From the NCBI RefSeq assembly GCF_000012365.1, contig NC_007650.1, positions 186,001 to 250,000 on the forward strand: a stretch of 64,000 nt of DNA, written 5' to 3'. Position numbers and translations under genes: made by a program. Position 1 is the stretch's first letter, and each line of letters opens with the position of its first letter. This document shows, piece by piece, positions 1 to 9,206 of the stretch. Below the pieces are notes generated by a model, which was not told the DNA's origin, made no database searches, and saw nothing but the letters and a program-made list of their open reading frames with translations. Source of the stretch: Burkholderia thailandensis E264. GTDB taxonomy: Bacteria > Pseudomonadota > Gammaproteobacteria > Burkholderiales > Burkholderiaceae.

Positions 1-486
1 CTGTTTGTCGCCGGCGCCTCCGGCGCGACGGGCGGAAAGCTGACGGAAAAGCTGACGTTCCAGATCGGCAATACGTCGGGCGAAGTGATGGAACTGGACG
101 TGTCGACGGCGCTTGCGGCGGCCGTGAAGGCATTCGGGGACGCGTCCCAGGTGTTCGGCGGCGGCGCATCCGGCGCATCGGGCAACACCGACATCACGAG
201 CATCAGCGGCGCGAATGCGCTGCTGGACAACCTGTCCGCCGCGCTGTCGGCAGTGGGCAGCCTGCGTGCCGAGATCGGCGCGGGCCAGAACCGCCTGACG
301 CACATCGCGAACAACCTGACGAACATGCGCGACAACACGCAGGACGCGGAAGGCCGCATTCGCGATGTCGATTACGCGAGCGAAACCGCGAACATGACCA
401 AGCTGAACATTCTGCAGCAAGCGGGCGGCTCGATGCTCAAGCAGGCGAGCCAGATGAGCCAGCTGGTCCTGTCGCTGCTGCAGTAA
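1..486 (+). CDS. fliC: Flagellin, C-terminal part (5' end outside window)
   Basis: This is the C-terminal 161 residues of a flagellin, the protein that polymerises into the flagellar filament. The reading frame is open from base 1, so the N-terminal D0/D1 half lies upstream of the window. The segment from about residue 70 to the end is the conserved D1/D0 helix pair, with the motif RIRDVDYASETANMTK and a C-terminus ending SQLVLSLLQ, typical of beta/gamma-proteobacterial flagellins. The first 70 residues belong to the more variable surface domain. It lies upstream of motA and the chemotaxis genes, and presumably is the filament subunit of the second flagellum encoded by the rest of the cluster. 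In Flag-2 loci the equivalent gene is lafA. Confidence 0.95.
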   Translation: MFVAGASGATGGKLTEKLTFQIGNTSGEVMELDVSTALAAAVKAFGDASQVFGGGASGASGNTDITSISGANALLDNLSAALSAVGSLRAEIGAGQNRLTHIANNLTNMRDNTQDAEGRIRDVDYASETANMTKLNILQQAGGSMLKQASQMSQLVLSLLQ

Positions 487-502
487 GCGCGGGCGGAAGG
501 AA

Positions 503-525
503 GGCGCCGCCGCTTGAGCGGCGCC
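503..525 (+). terminator. Hairpin after the flagellin gene
   Basis: An 8-bp perfect GC stem (GGCGCCGC at 503-510, GCGGCGCC at 518-525) with a 7-base loop begins 17 bases after the flagellin stop codon. There is no T-run after it, so it may be an mRNA-stabilising or weak terminator hairpin rather than a classic intrinsic terminator. Confidence 0.5.
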
Positions 526-898
526 ACGGGCCGGAGCTCGTGTCAGGCATGGTGGCGCGGGATACGGCCCGGCAGCGCGCGGATCGGAGCGAGGCGAGGC
601 GATGAGTCTCGCCGAAGTTTCGCCTTCGAGCCGCGCGCGATCGCCGTTCTCGCCGGCAACGCACGCTTCGCGCATCGTGCGGGATGCGCGCCTTCGCGTG
701 CGGTGAGCTGCGGCGTCATGCGGCGCGCGTATCTGCGCGCCCGTCATCGAACAGACATTTAAGGATTCCCGTTGGCCGGACGCCTGACGTATCGGCAAAG
801 CCCGGATTGCCGATCGCGGCGGCCGGAGCGCAACGATATCGAATCGAACGTGATGCGGCGGTCGCGCCGCGCACATTCCGAAAGGCGGTGAAGAGTCT
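526..898. other. Intergenic region upstream of motA
   Basis: This non-coding stretch of about 370 bases separates flagellin from the motility and chemotaxis operon and should hold the motA promoter. I looked for a sigma-28 element (TAAA, 15 bases, GCCGATAA) and found only a partial -10-like GCCGAT near 812 without a matching -35 box. Short open frames here have no recognisable protein character. A purine-rich ribosome-binding region, AAAGGCGGTGAAGAG, precedes the motA ATG. Confidence 0.4.
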
Positions 899-1750
899 AT
901 GCAATTGGCAATTGGGATCCTACTGGTATTCGGCTGCGTGTTCGGCGGATTCGTGCTGCACGGCGGCGCGTTGAGCAGCATCTGGCAACCGACCGAAATC
1001 CTGATTATCTCCGGTGCGGCTGCGGGCGCGCTGGTGATGGGCAATCCGCGCAGCGTGCTGTCCGAAATGGGCTCGCAGATCAAGCACGTGATCGCCCGCA
1101 AGAGCAACGGCGTCGAGTTCCAGCGCGAGTTGCTGCTGATGTTGTACGAGTTGCTCGAGACGGTGCGCGACGGCGGCCTGAAGGCGCTGGATCAGCATGT
1201 CGAGGAACCGAAGGAAAGCGATCTGTTCCGGAAGTATCCGATGATTCTCGCGCAGCCGCGTCTGATTGCATTCATCGTCGACAATTTCCGGCTGATGGCG
1301 ATGGGGCGCATCACGCAGCATGAGCTCGAAGGGATGCTGGATCAGGAGCTCGAGGCGATCGAGAGCGAACTGATGCAGCCGTCGCGCTCGCTGTCGAAAA
1401 TCGCGGAATCGATGCCGGGATTCGGCATTCTCGCGGCGGTGCTGGGCATCGTCACGACGATGGCGAACATCGGCGGGAGCGTGTCGGAGATCGGTCTGCA
1501 GGTGGCCGCCGCGATGGTCGGCACATTCATCGGCATCCTGCTGTGCTACGGCGTGCTGGAGCCGCTTGCCAGCGCGATGGTGCATCGCGTGAAGAGCGAC
1601 ATGTCGGCGCTGGAGTGCGTGAAGGTGGTGCTGTGCGCGCAGGTGGCGGGCAAGCCGACGCTTCTCGCCGTCGACGCGGGGCGCAAGCTGATCCAGCTGG
1701 ACGTCAAGCCGAGTTTCTCGAAGCTCGAGTCCTGGATCATGGAAATCTGA
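899..1750 (+). CDS. motA: Flagellar motor stator protein MotA
   Basis: MotA is the inner-membrane subunit of the H+-driven stator that turns ion flow into rotor torque. The 283-residue product has the normal length and begins with the membrane segment LAIGILLVFGCVFGGFVL. A second segment is near residues 31-50, then a long cytoplasmic loop, then two more hydrophobic stretches near 170-220 that would line the channel beside MotB. The next gene is motB, 18 bases away. In Flag-2 systems the counterpart is LafT. The gene is one of the first of a long plus-strand run extending through the chemotaxis genes. Confidence 0.95.
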   Translation: MQLAIGILLVFGCVFGGFVLHGGALSSIWQPTEILIISGAAAGALVMGNPRSVLSEMGSQIKHVIARKSNGVEFQRELLLMLYELLETVRDGGLKALDQHVEEPKESDLFRKYPMILAQPRLIAFIVDNFRLMAMGRITQHELEGMLDQELEAIESELMQPSRSLSKIAESMPGFGILAAVLGIVTTMANIGGSVSEIGLQVAAAMVGTFIGILLCYGVLEPLASAMVHRVKSDMSALECVKVVLCAQVAGKPTLLAVDAGRKLIQLDVKPSFSKLESWIMEI

Positions 1751-1768
1751 CGTGCGTGGGTCGCGACG

Positions 1769-2704
1769 ATGAGCACGAACAAGGAAGCGGGGCACGGGCC
1801 GACGATCATCCGGCGGGCGCACAAGCGCCACGAGGAGCACAGCGGCGGAGCATGGAAAGTCGCCTTCGCCGACTTCACGCTGGCGCTGATGGCGCTGTTC
1901 ATGGTGCTGTGGGTAATGAACGTCACGCCGGAGAAGGAGCGCAAGCAGGTGGCCGCGGAGATCGCGGGGCGGCCCTTTTTCGACGGAGGCGTCGGCATCT
2001 TCGAGCAGCGCAGCCGCAAGCCGGTTGTCGCGCCGTTCGATGCGCAGCAGCCCGAGCGGGTGAAGCGCCGGACACCCGGCGCGGCGCGCGAGCGCACGAT
2101 CGATTCGCTGCAGCAACGCCGCGCGCTCGCCGCGCGCATCATGGACGAGGCGAGCAGGCTCGGCATGGACGGCAACGTCGCAACCGCGATCAACGACGAC
2201 GGCGTTCGCATCACGATTCACGATTCCGACAAGCAGGGGATGTTCGAGCGGCGCAGCGACGCGCTGAATCCTCAGTTCGTCAGGCTGCTCACGGCGCTCG
2301 TTCCGGTGCTCGGAACCGTGACGAACAAGATGGTGATCGTCGGGCACACCGATGCGACGCAGTACGCCGACACCTCCGTGTTCAGCAACAACTGGAACCT
2401 GTCGAGCCGGCGCGCGCTGCGCGCTCGCCAGATCCTCGCGGACGGCGGCATGGACGTGCAGCGCATGTTTCAGATTTCCGGCATGGGCGACAGCGTGCCG
2501 GCCGTGCCGGACAATCCGAACCACGACATGAACCGGCGCGTCGAACTGCTGCTGCTCACCAGCCGCGCCGAAGACACGTGGCGCAGGTTGTTTCGCAGCG
2601 AGGACGTCGACGTCCGGCCGAGTGCGGACGGAATCGGGCTGACGGTGGATCAGGCGCCGCCCGGCGCGGATCGGCCCGCGTCCGCCCGCGAGCCGGCTCG
2701 CTGA
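1769..2704 (+). CDS. motB: Flagellar motor stator protein MotB
   Basis: MotB anchors the stator to peptidoglycan and carries the proton-accepting aspartate. The 311-residue product has a basic N-terminal tail, then a single membrane segment VAFADFTLALMALFMVLWVM (about residues 31-50). D35 in that segment aligns with the essential Asp of E. coli MotB (D32). The C-terminal half, about 145-270, is an OmpA-like peptidoglycan-binding domain with VIVGHTDATQ and NWNLSSRRALRARQIL. The last 35 residues are Pro/Ala-rich and probably disordered. It follows motA closely. In B. thailandensis, as I recall, the motB of the second flagellar locus is needed for actin-independent intracellular motility. Confidence 0.95.
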   Translation: MSTNKEAGHGPTIIRRAHKRHEEHSGGAWKVAFADFTLALMALFMVLWVMNVTPEKERKQVAAEIAGRPFFDGGVGIFEQRSRKPVVAPFDAQQPERVKRRTPGAARERTIDSLQQRRALAARIMDEASRLGMDGNVATAINDDGVRITIHDSDKQGMFERRSDALNPQFVRLLTALVPVLGTVTNKMVIVGHTDATQYADTSVFSNNWNLSSRRALRARQILADGGMDVQRMFQISGMGDSVPAVPDNPNHDMNRRVELLLLTSRAEDTWRRLFRSEDVDVRPSADGIGLTVDQAPPGADRPASAREPAR

Positions 2705-2711
2705 TCTCACC

Positions 2712-3083
2712 GTGGCCAACATGAAGAAGATTCTCTCGGTCGACGATACGGTCACCATTCGACGGCTGATCGCGCACGTTCTCACATCGTCGGGCTACGA
2801 GGTCGACGAGGCGCAAGACGGGTGCGCTGGGCTCGAAAAGGCGGCCGAGAACGACTATGACCTGATTCTCACCGACTACAACATGCCGCATATGGACGGC
2901 ATCAGCATGTTGCGAGCGATTCGGGCGCTGCCGGCGCATGGCGCGACGCCCATCGTCGTCGTCACGACGGAGTTCGGCGCCGATCTCAAGCAGCAAGGGC
3001 GCGATGCGGGCGCCACAGGTTGGATGGTCAAGCCGATCCATCCCGGGAAACTCGTCGAGATGGTCCGCCGGTTGATCGGTTGA
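2712..3083 (+). CDS. cheY: Chemotaxis response regulator CheY
   Basis: This 123-residue stand-alone receiver domain should be phosphorylated by CheA and act on the flagellar switch. The acidic pair is in LSVDD (D11/D12), the phospho-acceptor is D55 in LTDYNMPHMDG, the switch Thr is in VVVTTEFG and the conserved Lys in MVKPIHP. The start could be GTG at 2712, 7 bases after motB, or the ATG at 2721; both are in frame. No DNA-binding or other output domain follows. It precedes cheA by 44 bases. Confidence 0.94.
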   Translation: MANMKKILSVDDTVTIRRLIAHVLTSSGYEVDEAQDGCAGLEKAAENDYDLILTDYNMPHMDGISMLRAIRALPAHGATPIVVVTTEFGADLKQQGRDAGATGWMVKPIHPGKLVEMVRRLIG

Positions 3084-3127
3084 ACGGCGGGAAGCGGTAC
3101 ATCAGCGATGCATGGCGGGAAGACCGA

Positions 3128-5371
3128 ATGTCGATAGATTTGTCTCAATTCAGCGATGTGTTCTTCGAGGAAGCGGAAGAACACCTGCGCGCGATGGAAA
3201 CGTTGCTGCTCGCGTGCGACGTCAGCAATCCCGATGCCGAAGATCTCAATGCGATCTTCCGGGCGGCGCATTCGATCAAGGGGGGCGCCGGGGCGTTCGG
3301 TTTCGTCGAATTGACCGGCGTCACGCATGTGCTCGAAACCCTGCTGGACCGGATCAGAAAGAAGGAATTGCCGCTGCGCGCGGCGATGGTCGATGCGTTT
3401 TTGCGCGCGACGGATCTGCTGGCTGTGATGCTCGCGGCGTATCGCAGCGCGGAAGCGCTGCCCGAGCAGAGCATCGCGGAGACGAAGCGCAGCCTGGAGC
3501 GCCTGAGCCAAGGCGAAGGCGCGCACGACGGCGATGCCGTCACGCCCGTTTCGGAACCCGTGGCCGCCCCGGCCGAGCATGACGGCGACGCACATCCGCT
3601 TGCGGAAGATCTCGACGACGCGTATCGGGACACCAGTCCGGCTGTGACGCCGCCGCCCGGCTGCCTGCATGTGCGGATCGCGGCCGGCGCCCCGATCGAC
3701 GACGCAGGCGTGATGTCGTGCCTCGCGAGCTACGGCCGCGTGCTCGAGCATCATCCGGGAAGCTGCGATCGGCCGTGGCGTTACTTGTGCGAGACCTCGC
3801 GCGATGCGGCCGACATTCACGGCACGCTGACGTTCCTGATCGATCCGGATCGCCTGGCCATCGACCAGGCCGCGACCGAAGAGGGCGCGATGCCGCCGGA
3901 GTGGGAAGAGGAACACGACGGCTACGGCTTCTTCGTGCCGGTGCCGCCGATCGACGGCGGCGAGGCGGCTCGTGAAGCCGATGCCCGCGCCGAGCCGGCG
4001 CGGGAAGAAGCCGGCAACGCGCGCGCCGCGACGGGGCGCCCTGAAACGGAAGCGATCGCGCCCGCGGGCGACGCGCCGGCTGCATCGGCGGACGCGCCGG
4101 CTAGCGCATCGCTTTCATCCCCCCGATCGAGGCCCGCGGGCGATGCCGCCGGCGGCGACGGCGCGGCGAAGCGCAACGGCGCGGGCGGCTCGTCGATTCG
4201 GGTCAGCGTCGAGAAGGTCGATCAGTTGCTCAATCTGGTCGGCGAACTGGTGATCACGCAATCGATGCTCGCGCAGGCGGCCACCGAGCTGGATTCGAAT
4301 CAGCGCGAGCGTTTGATTGGCGGGATCGGGCAGCTCGAACGGAATTCGCGCGAGCTTCAGGAAGCCGTGATGTCGATCCGGATGCTGCCGATCTCCGCGG
4401 TGTTCAACCGGTTCCCCCGGGTCGTGCGCGATCTGGCGATGCAGCTCGGCAAGCAGGTGGATCTGCAGATGATCGGCGAGCACACCGAGCTGGACAAGGG
4501 GTTCATCGAAAAACTCGCGGACCCGATGATGCATCTCGTGCGCAACAGCGTCGATCATGGGATCGAGGCGCCGCAAGCGCGTGTGCGAGGCGGCAAGCCC
4601 GCGACGGGCCGGCTGACGCTGCGCGCGTCGCAGCAAGGCAGCGACATCGCGATCGAGGTCATCGACGACGGCGGCGGCCTCAAGCGCGAACGCATTCTGG
4701 AGAAGGCGAGGGAAAGCGGTCTGCCGGTATCGGAGGCGATGACCGATCGCGAAGTCTGGATGCTGATCTTCGAGCCGGGTTTCTCGACCGCCGCGGCCGT
4801 GACCGACGTGTCGGGCAGAGGCGTCGGCATGGACGTCGTGCGCCGAAACATTCAGGCGATGGGCGGACGGATCGACGTGGATTCGACGCCGGGCGTGGGC
4901 ACCGCGATCTCGATCAGGCTACCCCTCACGCTGGCGATTCTGGACGGCATGTCGGTGCGGATCGGCGGTTCGCGCTACATCGTGCCGCTCGCGTTCATCA
5001 CCGAGGCCGTCATGCCCGCGGATACGGACATCCGCACGGTTCAGGGAAGCGGGCGCGTCGTCAACGTTCGCGGCGAATACTTGCCGCTGCGCTCGCTCGC
5101 CGATCTTTTCGAGACGGGGCAGGACACCACCGACGGCAGCCTCGCGCTGATTCTCGCTTGCGATTCGCAGAAGGTCGCGCTGCTCGTCGACGAACTTCTG
5201 GGGCAGCACCAGGTGGTGATCAAGAACCTCGAGACCAACTACCGGCGCGTGCGCGGGGCGGCGGGCGCGACGATCATGGGCGACGGTCGCGTCGCGCTGA
5301 TCCTCGACGTCATGAGCCTCGTCATGTCCGCGCGGAATTCGGCAAACGTTTCGGAAGTGGAAAGCGTGTAG
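3128..5371 (+). CDS. cheA: Chemotaxis sensor histidine kinase CheA
   Basis: CheA autophosphorylates in response to receptor state and passes phosphate to CheY and CheB. The 747-residue product starts at the ATG behind GGGA; an upstream in-frame extension to 3020 would overlap cheY and has no family similarity. Domains in order: HPt/P1 at 1-110 with the phospho-site H48 in FRAAHSIKGGAGAFG, a P2-like region around 180-250, an Ala/Pro/Glu-rich linker at 280-350, P3 dimerisation from about 355, a GHKL ATPase at 430-600 (N box HLVRNSVDHG, then DDGGGL and GRGVGMDVV), and a CheW-like P5 domain at 600-747. All catalytic motifs are intact. Confidence 0.96.
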   Translation: MSIDLSQFSDVFFEEAEEHLRAMETLLLACDVSNPDAEDLNAIFRAAHSIKGGAGAFGFVELTGVTHVLETLLDRIRKKELPLRAAMVDAFLRATDLLAVMLAAYRSAEALPEQSIAETKRSLERLSQGEGAHDGDAVTPVSEPVAAPAEHDGDAHPLAEDLDDAYRDTSPAVTPPPGCLHVRIAAGAPIDDAGVMSCLASYGRVLEHHPGSCDRPWRYLCETSRDAADIHGTLTFLIDPDRLAIDQAATEEGAMPPEWEEEHDGYGFFVPVPPIDGGEAAREADARAEPAREEAGNARAATGRPETEAIAPAGDAPAASADAPASASLSSPRSRPAGDAAGGDGAAKRNGAGGSSIRVSVEKVDQLLNLVGELVITQSMLAQAATELDSNQRERLIGGIGQLERNSRELQEAVMSIRMLPISAVFNRFPRVVRDLAMQLGKQVDLQMIGEHTELDKGFIEKLADPMMHLVRNSVDHGIEAPQARVRGGKPATGRLTLRASQQGSDIAIEVIDDGGGLKRERILEKARESGLPVSEAMTDREVWMLIFEPGFSTAAAVTDVSGRGVGMDVVRRNIQAMGGRIDVDSTPGVGTAISIRLPLTLAILDGMSVRIGGSRYIVPLAFITEAVMPADTDIRTVQGSGRVVNVRGEYLPLRSLADLFETGQDTTDGSLALILACDSQKVALLVDELLGQHQVVIKNLETNYRRVRGAAGATIMGDGRVALILDVMSLVMSARNSANVSEVESV

Positions 5372-5375
5372 GAGG
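5370..5375 (+). promoter_or_regulatory. Strong ribosome-binding site fixing the TTG start of cheW
   Basis: The sequence AGGAGG overlaps the last base of the cheA stop codon and lies 5 bases before a TTG codon at 5381. No ATG or GTG is well placed in that frame, so this Shine-Dalgarno supports TTG initiation and suggests translational coupling to cheA. Confidence 0.7.
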
Positions 5376-5380
5376 CTGCA

Positions 5381-5854
5381 TTGATTGAGACGGAAAACGC
5401 CCAGCGGGAGACGCTGGTGTTCAGGCTAGGCGCGGAGGAGTACGGGGTCGACATCCTGAAGGTGCAGGAGATCAGGGGGTACGACGCCTCGTCGGTCACG
5501 GGCATCGTCACCGAGCCGCATTACATCAAGGGCGTCATTAATCTGCGGGGCAACATCGTGCCCGTCATCGATCTGCGCGGGAAGTTCGGGCTGGGAGACG
5601 CGGAATACGGCGCGACGACAGTCACCATCATTCTCAACGTGTCCGGCAGGACGGTGGGAATCGTCGTCGACGGCGTATCCGACGTGGTGGTGTTCAAGCG
5701 CGACCAGATCCGTCCCGCGCCCGAGCTCGGCGCGGCGATCCGGGCGGAGTACGTCGACGGCCTGGGCCTGCTGGACGCGCGGATGATCATCCTGCTGGGC
5801 ATCGAACGCCTGCTCATGAGCGGCGATTTCGAACTGCCGGCGGCAATGGCTTGA
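5381..5854 (+). CDS. cheW: Chemotaxis coupling protein CheW
   Basis: CheW is the adaptor linking chemoreceptors to CheA. The 157-residue product is a single CheW/SH3-like domain of normal length, with the family blocks [20 protein letters not shown] near the N-terminus, [20 protein letters not shown] at about 47-66 and [11 protein letters not shown] in the middle. Initiation is at TTG behind a perfect AGGAGG. It is 9 bases after cheA and 20 bases before the receptor gene, so receptor, kinase and coupler would be made together. Confidence 0.95.
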   Translation: MIETENAQRETLVFRLGAEEYGVDILKVQEIRGYDASSVTGIVTEPHYIKGVINLRGNIVPVIDLRGKFGLGDAEYGATTVTIILNVSGRTVGIVVDGVSDVVVFKRDQIRPAPELGAAIRAEYVDGLGLLDARMIILLGIERLLMSGDFELPAAMA

Positions 5855-5874
5855 GAAACGAATCGAGAGAGAGC

Positions 5875-8274
5875 ATGACATTCAATCAGAAGATCATTTC
5901 CGCATTCGCGGTCATCATCGCGGGTGTGATCGGGATGCTCGGCATGGAGATGTGGTCGTTGAGCAACATCGAAAGCCGCGTGACGGAACTGCACGATCAT
6001 CGCCTCGCGACGCTCACCGTGATGAGCAGCATCGAGGACGACGCGCTGAAGGTGTCGCTCGGCATCGCGCAGGCAGCCGACTACATGTGGGTGAAAAAGG
6101 TCAAGGCGATGGGCGGCGGCGGCGCGGTCGGCATCGGCGAGGAGGCGGTCGACCGGAAGTCGTTCGAGTCGCACGTCGAGGGCGCGGAGCGCGCGCTCGC
6201 GCGTACGATCGAGAAACTCGAGAACAACAAGATCAACCGCGAGGGGTTGTCCGCCGACGAAACCGCGAAGATCGACGGCATCCGCGCGCAGCTCGCGCAA
6301 CTGCAGCCGGATGCGGTCAAGGATGCGCGCCGCATTCTCGATATCGCGGCGAATGACGAAACCGATCCGGACAAGTATCTGACGGCTTACCTCGCTATGC
6401 GGTGGCAGCCGTTCTACGAGAAGGTTGCGGAATTGTCGAAGGCTTCGACGGCGGCCACGAGCAAGAGCATCACGGACATGCTGGATTCCGTTCGCGAGCG
6501 CCGCAGGCACATCGCCTTCGTCAGCCTGTTCGCGCTCGCCGTGCTGGTGGGCATCGTCGTCTGGCAGATCTGGTACATCAGGCGCTCGCTCGGCGGCTCG
6601 ATGGAAGCGCTGTCGCGCCACATGACATCGATCGCGCACGACGATCTGAGCGGCGACATCGGCGTGGACGAGCGCGACAAGCAAAGCCTGATGAGTTCGC
6701 TGGCCATCATGCTGGAGCGCCTGCGCGGGGCCAAGGCGATGGTCGTCGAGAACGCGCGCATTCGCGTCGCGCTCGACTCCGGCTCGGCCAACATCATGGT
6801 CGTCGACGATTCGCGCAAGATCGATTTCGCGAGCCATTCGCTGATGCAGGCGTTCGCCGCGATGCAAGGCGCGTTGCGCAGCGAGACGCCGCAGTTCAAC
6901 TCGACTCAGGTCGTCGGCGCGCTGATCGACACCGTGCTCGAGCGCCGCGTCGCGGACGAGCTGCTCGGTTCGAACGGCCAGCAGCGCTGCCAGGTCAAGG
7001 TCGGCGGCCGCGACTGGCTGCTCGTTTCGAGCGTCATCGTCGACAACGGCAAACGGCTCGGCTTTGTGATCGAATGGATCGATCGCACGAACGAGTTGCA
7101 GATCGAGCGCGAAGTCGAAGCGGTGATCGCCGCGGTTGCTGGCGGAGACTTCTCGTCGCAGGTGGCGGAAGCGGGCAAGACGGGCTTTCATCAGATGCTC
7201 GCCCAGCGGCTGAATCGCCTGACGAAGACCGTGGCGGACGTGGTGACGGAAGTGGCGATGACGTTCGGCAAGCTGGCCGACGGCGATCTGCGCACGCGCA
7301 TGACGGGCGCTTACCAGGGGGTGTTCGCCGAACTGAAGGAAAACTGCAATCGAAGCATCGCGCAGCTCGAGCGCATGGCGATCCGCATCCGGGAAGGCGC
7401 GCACACGATCAACGGCGCCGCGCGCGAAATCGCGTCGGGCAACGCGAATCTGTCGTCGCGCACCGAGCAGCAGGCGGCCAGCCTCGAGCAGACGGCCGCG
7501 AGCATGGAGGAACTGACGAGCACCGTCAAGCAGAACGCGGAGAACGCGCAGCAGGCGAACACGCTGGCACTCAACGCATCGTCGATCGCGGAGCGGGGCG
7601 GCCAGGTGGTCGGCCAGGTCGTCGAGACGATGGGGCGCATCACGGCGAGCGCCAAGAAGGTCGCGGACATCACGACCGTGATCGACGGCATCGCGTTTCA
7701 GACCAACATCCTCGCGCTGAATGCAGCGGTCGAGGCGGCGCGGGCGGGCGAGCAGGGGCGTGGCTTCGCGGTCGTCGCTAGCGAAGTGCGCAATCTCGCG
7801 CAGCGCTCGGCGGCGGCTGCCAAGGAGATCGGCGCGCTGATCGGCGAATCGGTCGTCGAGACCGATTCCGGCGCGGCGCTGGTCCAGAGCGCCGGCACGA
7901 CGATGAACGAGATCGTGACCGCCGTGTCGCGCGTCGCGGGCATCGTCGGGGAGATCTCGAGCGCCTGCGTCGAGCAGAGCAGCGGCATCGAGCAGGTGAA
8001 CCAGGCTGTCTCGCATATGGACGAGAACACGCAGCAGAACGCCGCGATGGTCGAGCAAGCCGCGGCCGCGGCGGAAAGCCTGCAGGAGCAGGCCCAACTG
8101 CTGCACGGCACGGTCGAGATGTTCAAGGTCGGCGAGCGCCAGGCCGCCGACGCGCTGCCGGAGATCGGGGCCGCCGAGCCGCCGATGCCGCCGATGCCGA
8201 TGCCAGCGATGCAGGCCGTGTCCCGCGGGCGCGCCGGCGCCGCGTCGGCGGCCGACGAATGGACCGATTTCTGA
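5875..8274 (+). CDS. Methyl-accepting chemotaxis protein with an internal PAS-like module
   Basis: This 799-residue membrane receptor is the only MCP in the cluster. A TM segment lies near residues 8-27, a periplasmic helical sensor at about 30-205, and a second TM at 212-232. A HAMP region follows, then a PAS-like segment near 300-400 ([18 protein letters not shown]), a second HAMP-like stretch ([20 protein letters not shown]) and a long coiled-coil signalling domain. The signalling tip reads [20 protein letters not shown]. The C-terminus EWTDF fits the xWxxF pentapeptide that tethers CheR and CheB in high-abundance receptors. The ATG at 5875 follows GAGAGAGAGC; an upstream GTG at 5851 would overlap cheW by 4 bases. 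The ligand cannot be told from sequence. Confidence 0.92.
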   Translation: MTFNQKIISAFAVIIAGVIGMLGMEMWSLSNIESRVTELHDHRLATLTVMSSIEDDALKVSLGIAQAADYMWVKKVKAMGGGGAVGIGEEAVDRKSFESHVEGAERALARTIEKLENNKINREGLSADETAKIDGIRAQLAQLQPDAVKDARRILDIAANDETDPDKYLTAYLAMRWQPFYEKVAELSKASTAATSKSITDMLDSVRERRRHIAFVSLFALAVLVGIVVWQIWYIRRSLGGSMEALSRHMTSIAHDDLSGDIGVDERDKQSLMSSLAIMLERLRGAKAMVVENARIRVALDSGSANIMVVDDSRKIDFASHSLMQAFAAMQGALRSETPQFNSTQVVGALIDTVLERRVADELLGSNGQQRCQVKVGGRDWLLVSSVIVDNGKRLGFVIEWIDRTNELQIEREVEAVIAAVAGGDFSSQVAEAGKTGFHQMLAQRLNRLTKTVADVVTEVAMTFGKLADGDLRTRMTGAYQGVFAELKENCNRSIAQLERMAIRIREGAHTINGAAREIASGNANLSSRTEQQAASLEQTAASMEELTSTVKQNAENAQQANTLALNASSIAERGGQVVGQVVETMGRITASAKKVADITTVIDGIAFQTNILALNAAVEAARAGEQGRGFAVVASEVRNLAQRSAAAAKEIGALIGESVVETDSGAALVQSAGTTMNEIVTAVSRVAGIVGEISSACVEQSSGIEQVNQAVSHMDENTQQNAAMVEQAAAAAESLQEQAQLLHGTVEMFKVGERQAADALPEIGAAEPPMPPMPMPAMQAVSRGRAGAASAADEWTDF

Positions 8275-8328
8275 CCGAGTACACGTGAATCGCCGGACTC
8301 CTTCACCGCCCCGCCGGCATCGACTGCA

Positions 8329-8362
8329 CGGCGCGACGTCGCGTTACGCGAACGTCGCGCCG
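8329..8362 (+). other. Long near-perfect hairpin between mcp and cheR
   Basis: Arms of 11 bp (CGGCGCGACGT at 8329-8339, ACGTCGCGCCG at 8352-8362) enclose CGCG-TTA-CGCG plus a bulged A, giving a stem of about 15 bp with a 3-base loop. It ends 22 bases before the cheR ATG. No T-run follows, so it is more likely an mRNA processing, stability or attenuation element than a full terminator. It may uncouple the cheR-cheD-cheB-cheB genes from the upstream part of the operon. Confidence 0.5.
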
Positions 8363-8384
8363 CCATCCAATACAGCCGGACCCG

Positions 8385-9206
8385 ATGAATAGCGTGGATT
8401 TCGAATACACGGATGCGGATTTCCGCCGGATTGCGCGGCATGTTTATCAGCGTGCGGGGATCGTGCTGACCGAGGCGAAGCGCTCGCTTGCGTACGGACG
8501 CCTGGTGCGCCGCTTACGTGTGCTGGGCATCGGGCGCTTTTCGGACTATCTCGATCGACTCGAAGCCAATCGGTCGAGTGACGAATGGCAGCATTTCGTC
8601 AACGCGCTGACGACCAATTTGACGTCATTCTTTCGCGAGAGCTACCACTTCGACATTCTCGCCGCGCAGATGCAGGCGGCTTCGGGGCCGTTCCGGATCT
8701 GGTGCGCGGCGGCGAGCACGGGCGAGGAGCCTTACTCGCTCGCGATGACCGCGTGCGATGCGCACGGGACGGCGGCGAACCGCGTCGAGATCGTCGCCTC
8801 CGACATCGACACGAAGGTGCTCGCCGCGGCGCAGGCCGGCATCTACAAGCTGCATCAGCTCGACAAGATGCCGCTGCGCCGCAAGCAGGCCTATTTTCAG
8901 CGAGGCAGCGGCAGCAACGGCGGCGCGGTGCGCGTCAAGCCCGCGCTGCGCGGCATGGTCACGTTCCGGCAGATCAATCTGCTGACGGAACCGTGGCCGC
9001 TCGATGGCCCGTTCGACGCGGTCTTCTGCCGAAACGTCCTGATTTATTTCGACGCGCCGACGCAGCAGAAGGTGTTGCGCAACATGGCTCGGCACCTGAA
9101 GCCGGACGGTCGCCTATACGTCGGTCACTCCGAAAACCTGAGGGCCCTCGACGATGTCTACGCACCGTGCGGCCGCGCGGTCTACGAGCTCGTGAATGGG
9201 CGTTGA
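8385..9206 (+). CDS. cheR: Chemotaxis protein methyltransferase CheR
   Basis: CheR methylates glutamates on chemoreceptors using S-adenosylmethionine. The 273-residue product has the usual two domains: an N-terminal helical domain at about 1-80, with the conserved NALTTNLTSFFRE, and a SAM-binding Rossmann domain with WCAAASTGEEPYSLAM and later FDAVFCRNVLIYF. It starts at the ATG 22 bases after a strong hairpin. Its end overlaps cheD by 11 bases, suggesting coupled translation. The receptor in this operon carries the matching C-terminal tether EWTDF. Confidence 0.95.
   Translation: MNSVDFEYTDADFRRIARHVYQRAGIVLTEAKRSLAYGRLVRRLRVLGIGRFSDYLDRLEANRSSDEWQHFVNALTTNLTSFFRESYHFDILAAQMQAASGPFRIWCAAASTGEEPYSLAMTACDAHGTAANRVEIVASDIDTKVLAAAQAGIYKLHQLDKMPLRRKQAYFQRGSGSNGGAVRVKPALRGMVTFRQINLLTEPWPLDGPFDAVFCRNVLIYFDAPTQQKVLRNMARHLKPDGRLYVGHSENLRALDDVYAPCGRAVYELVNGR

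Noticed and set aside
920..2785. 621-codon open frame on the minus strand across motA and motB
   Set aside because: It is the reverse-strand shadow of GC-rich codons: an Arg/His-rich translation with no domain, fully covered by motA, motB and cheY.
5521..8106. 861-codon minus-strand open frame across cheW and mcp
   Set aside because: It is antisense to the chemoreceptor, Arg/His/Leu-rich and without family features; the plus-strand genes are certain.
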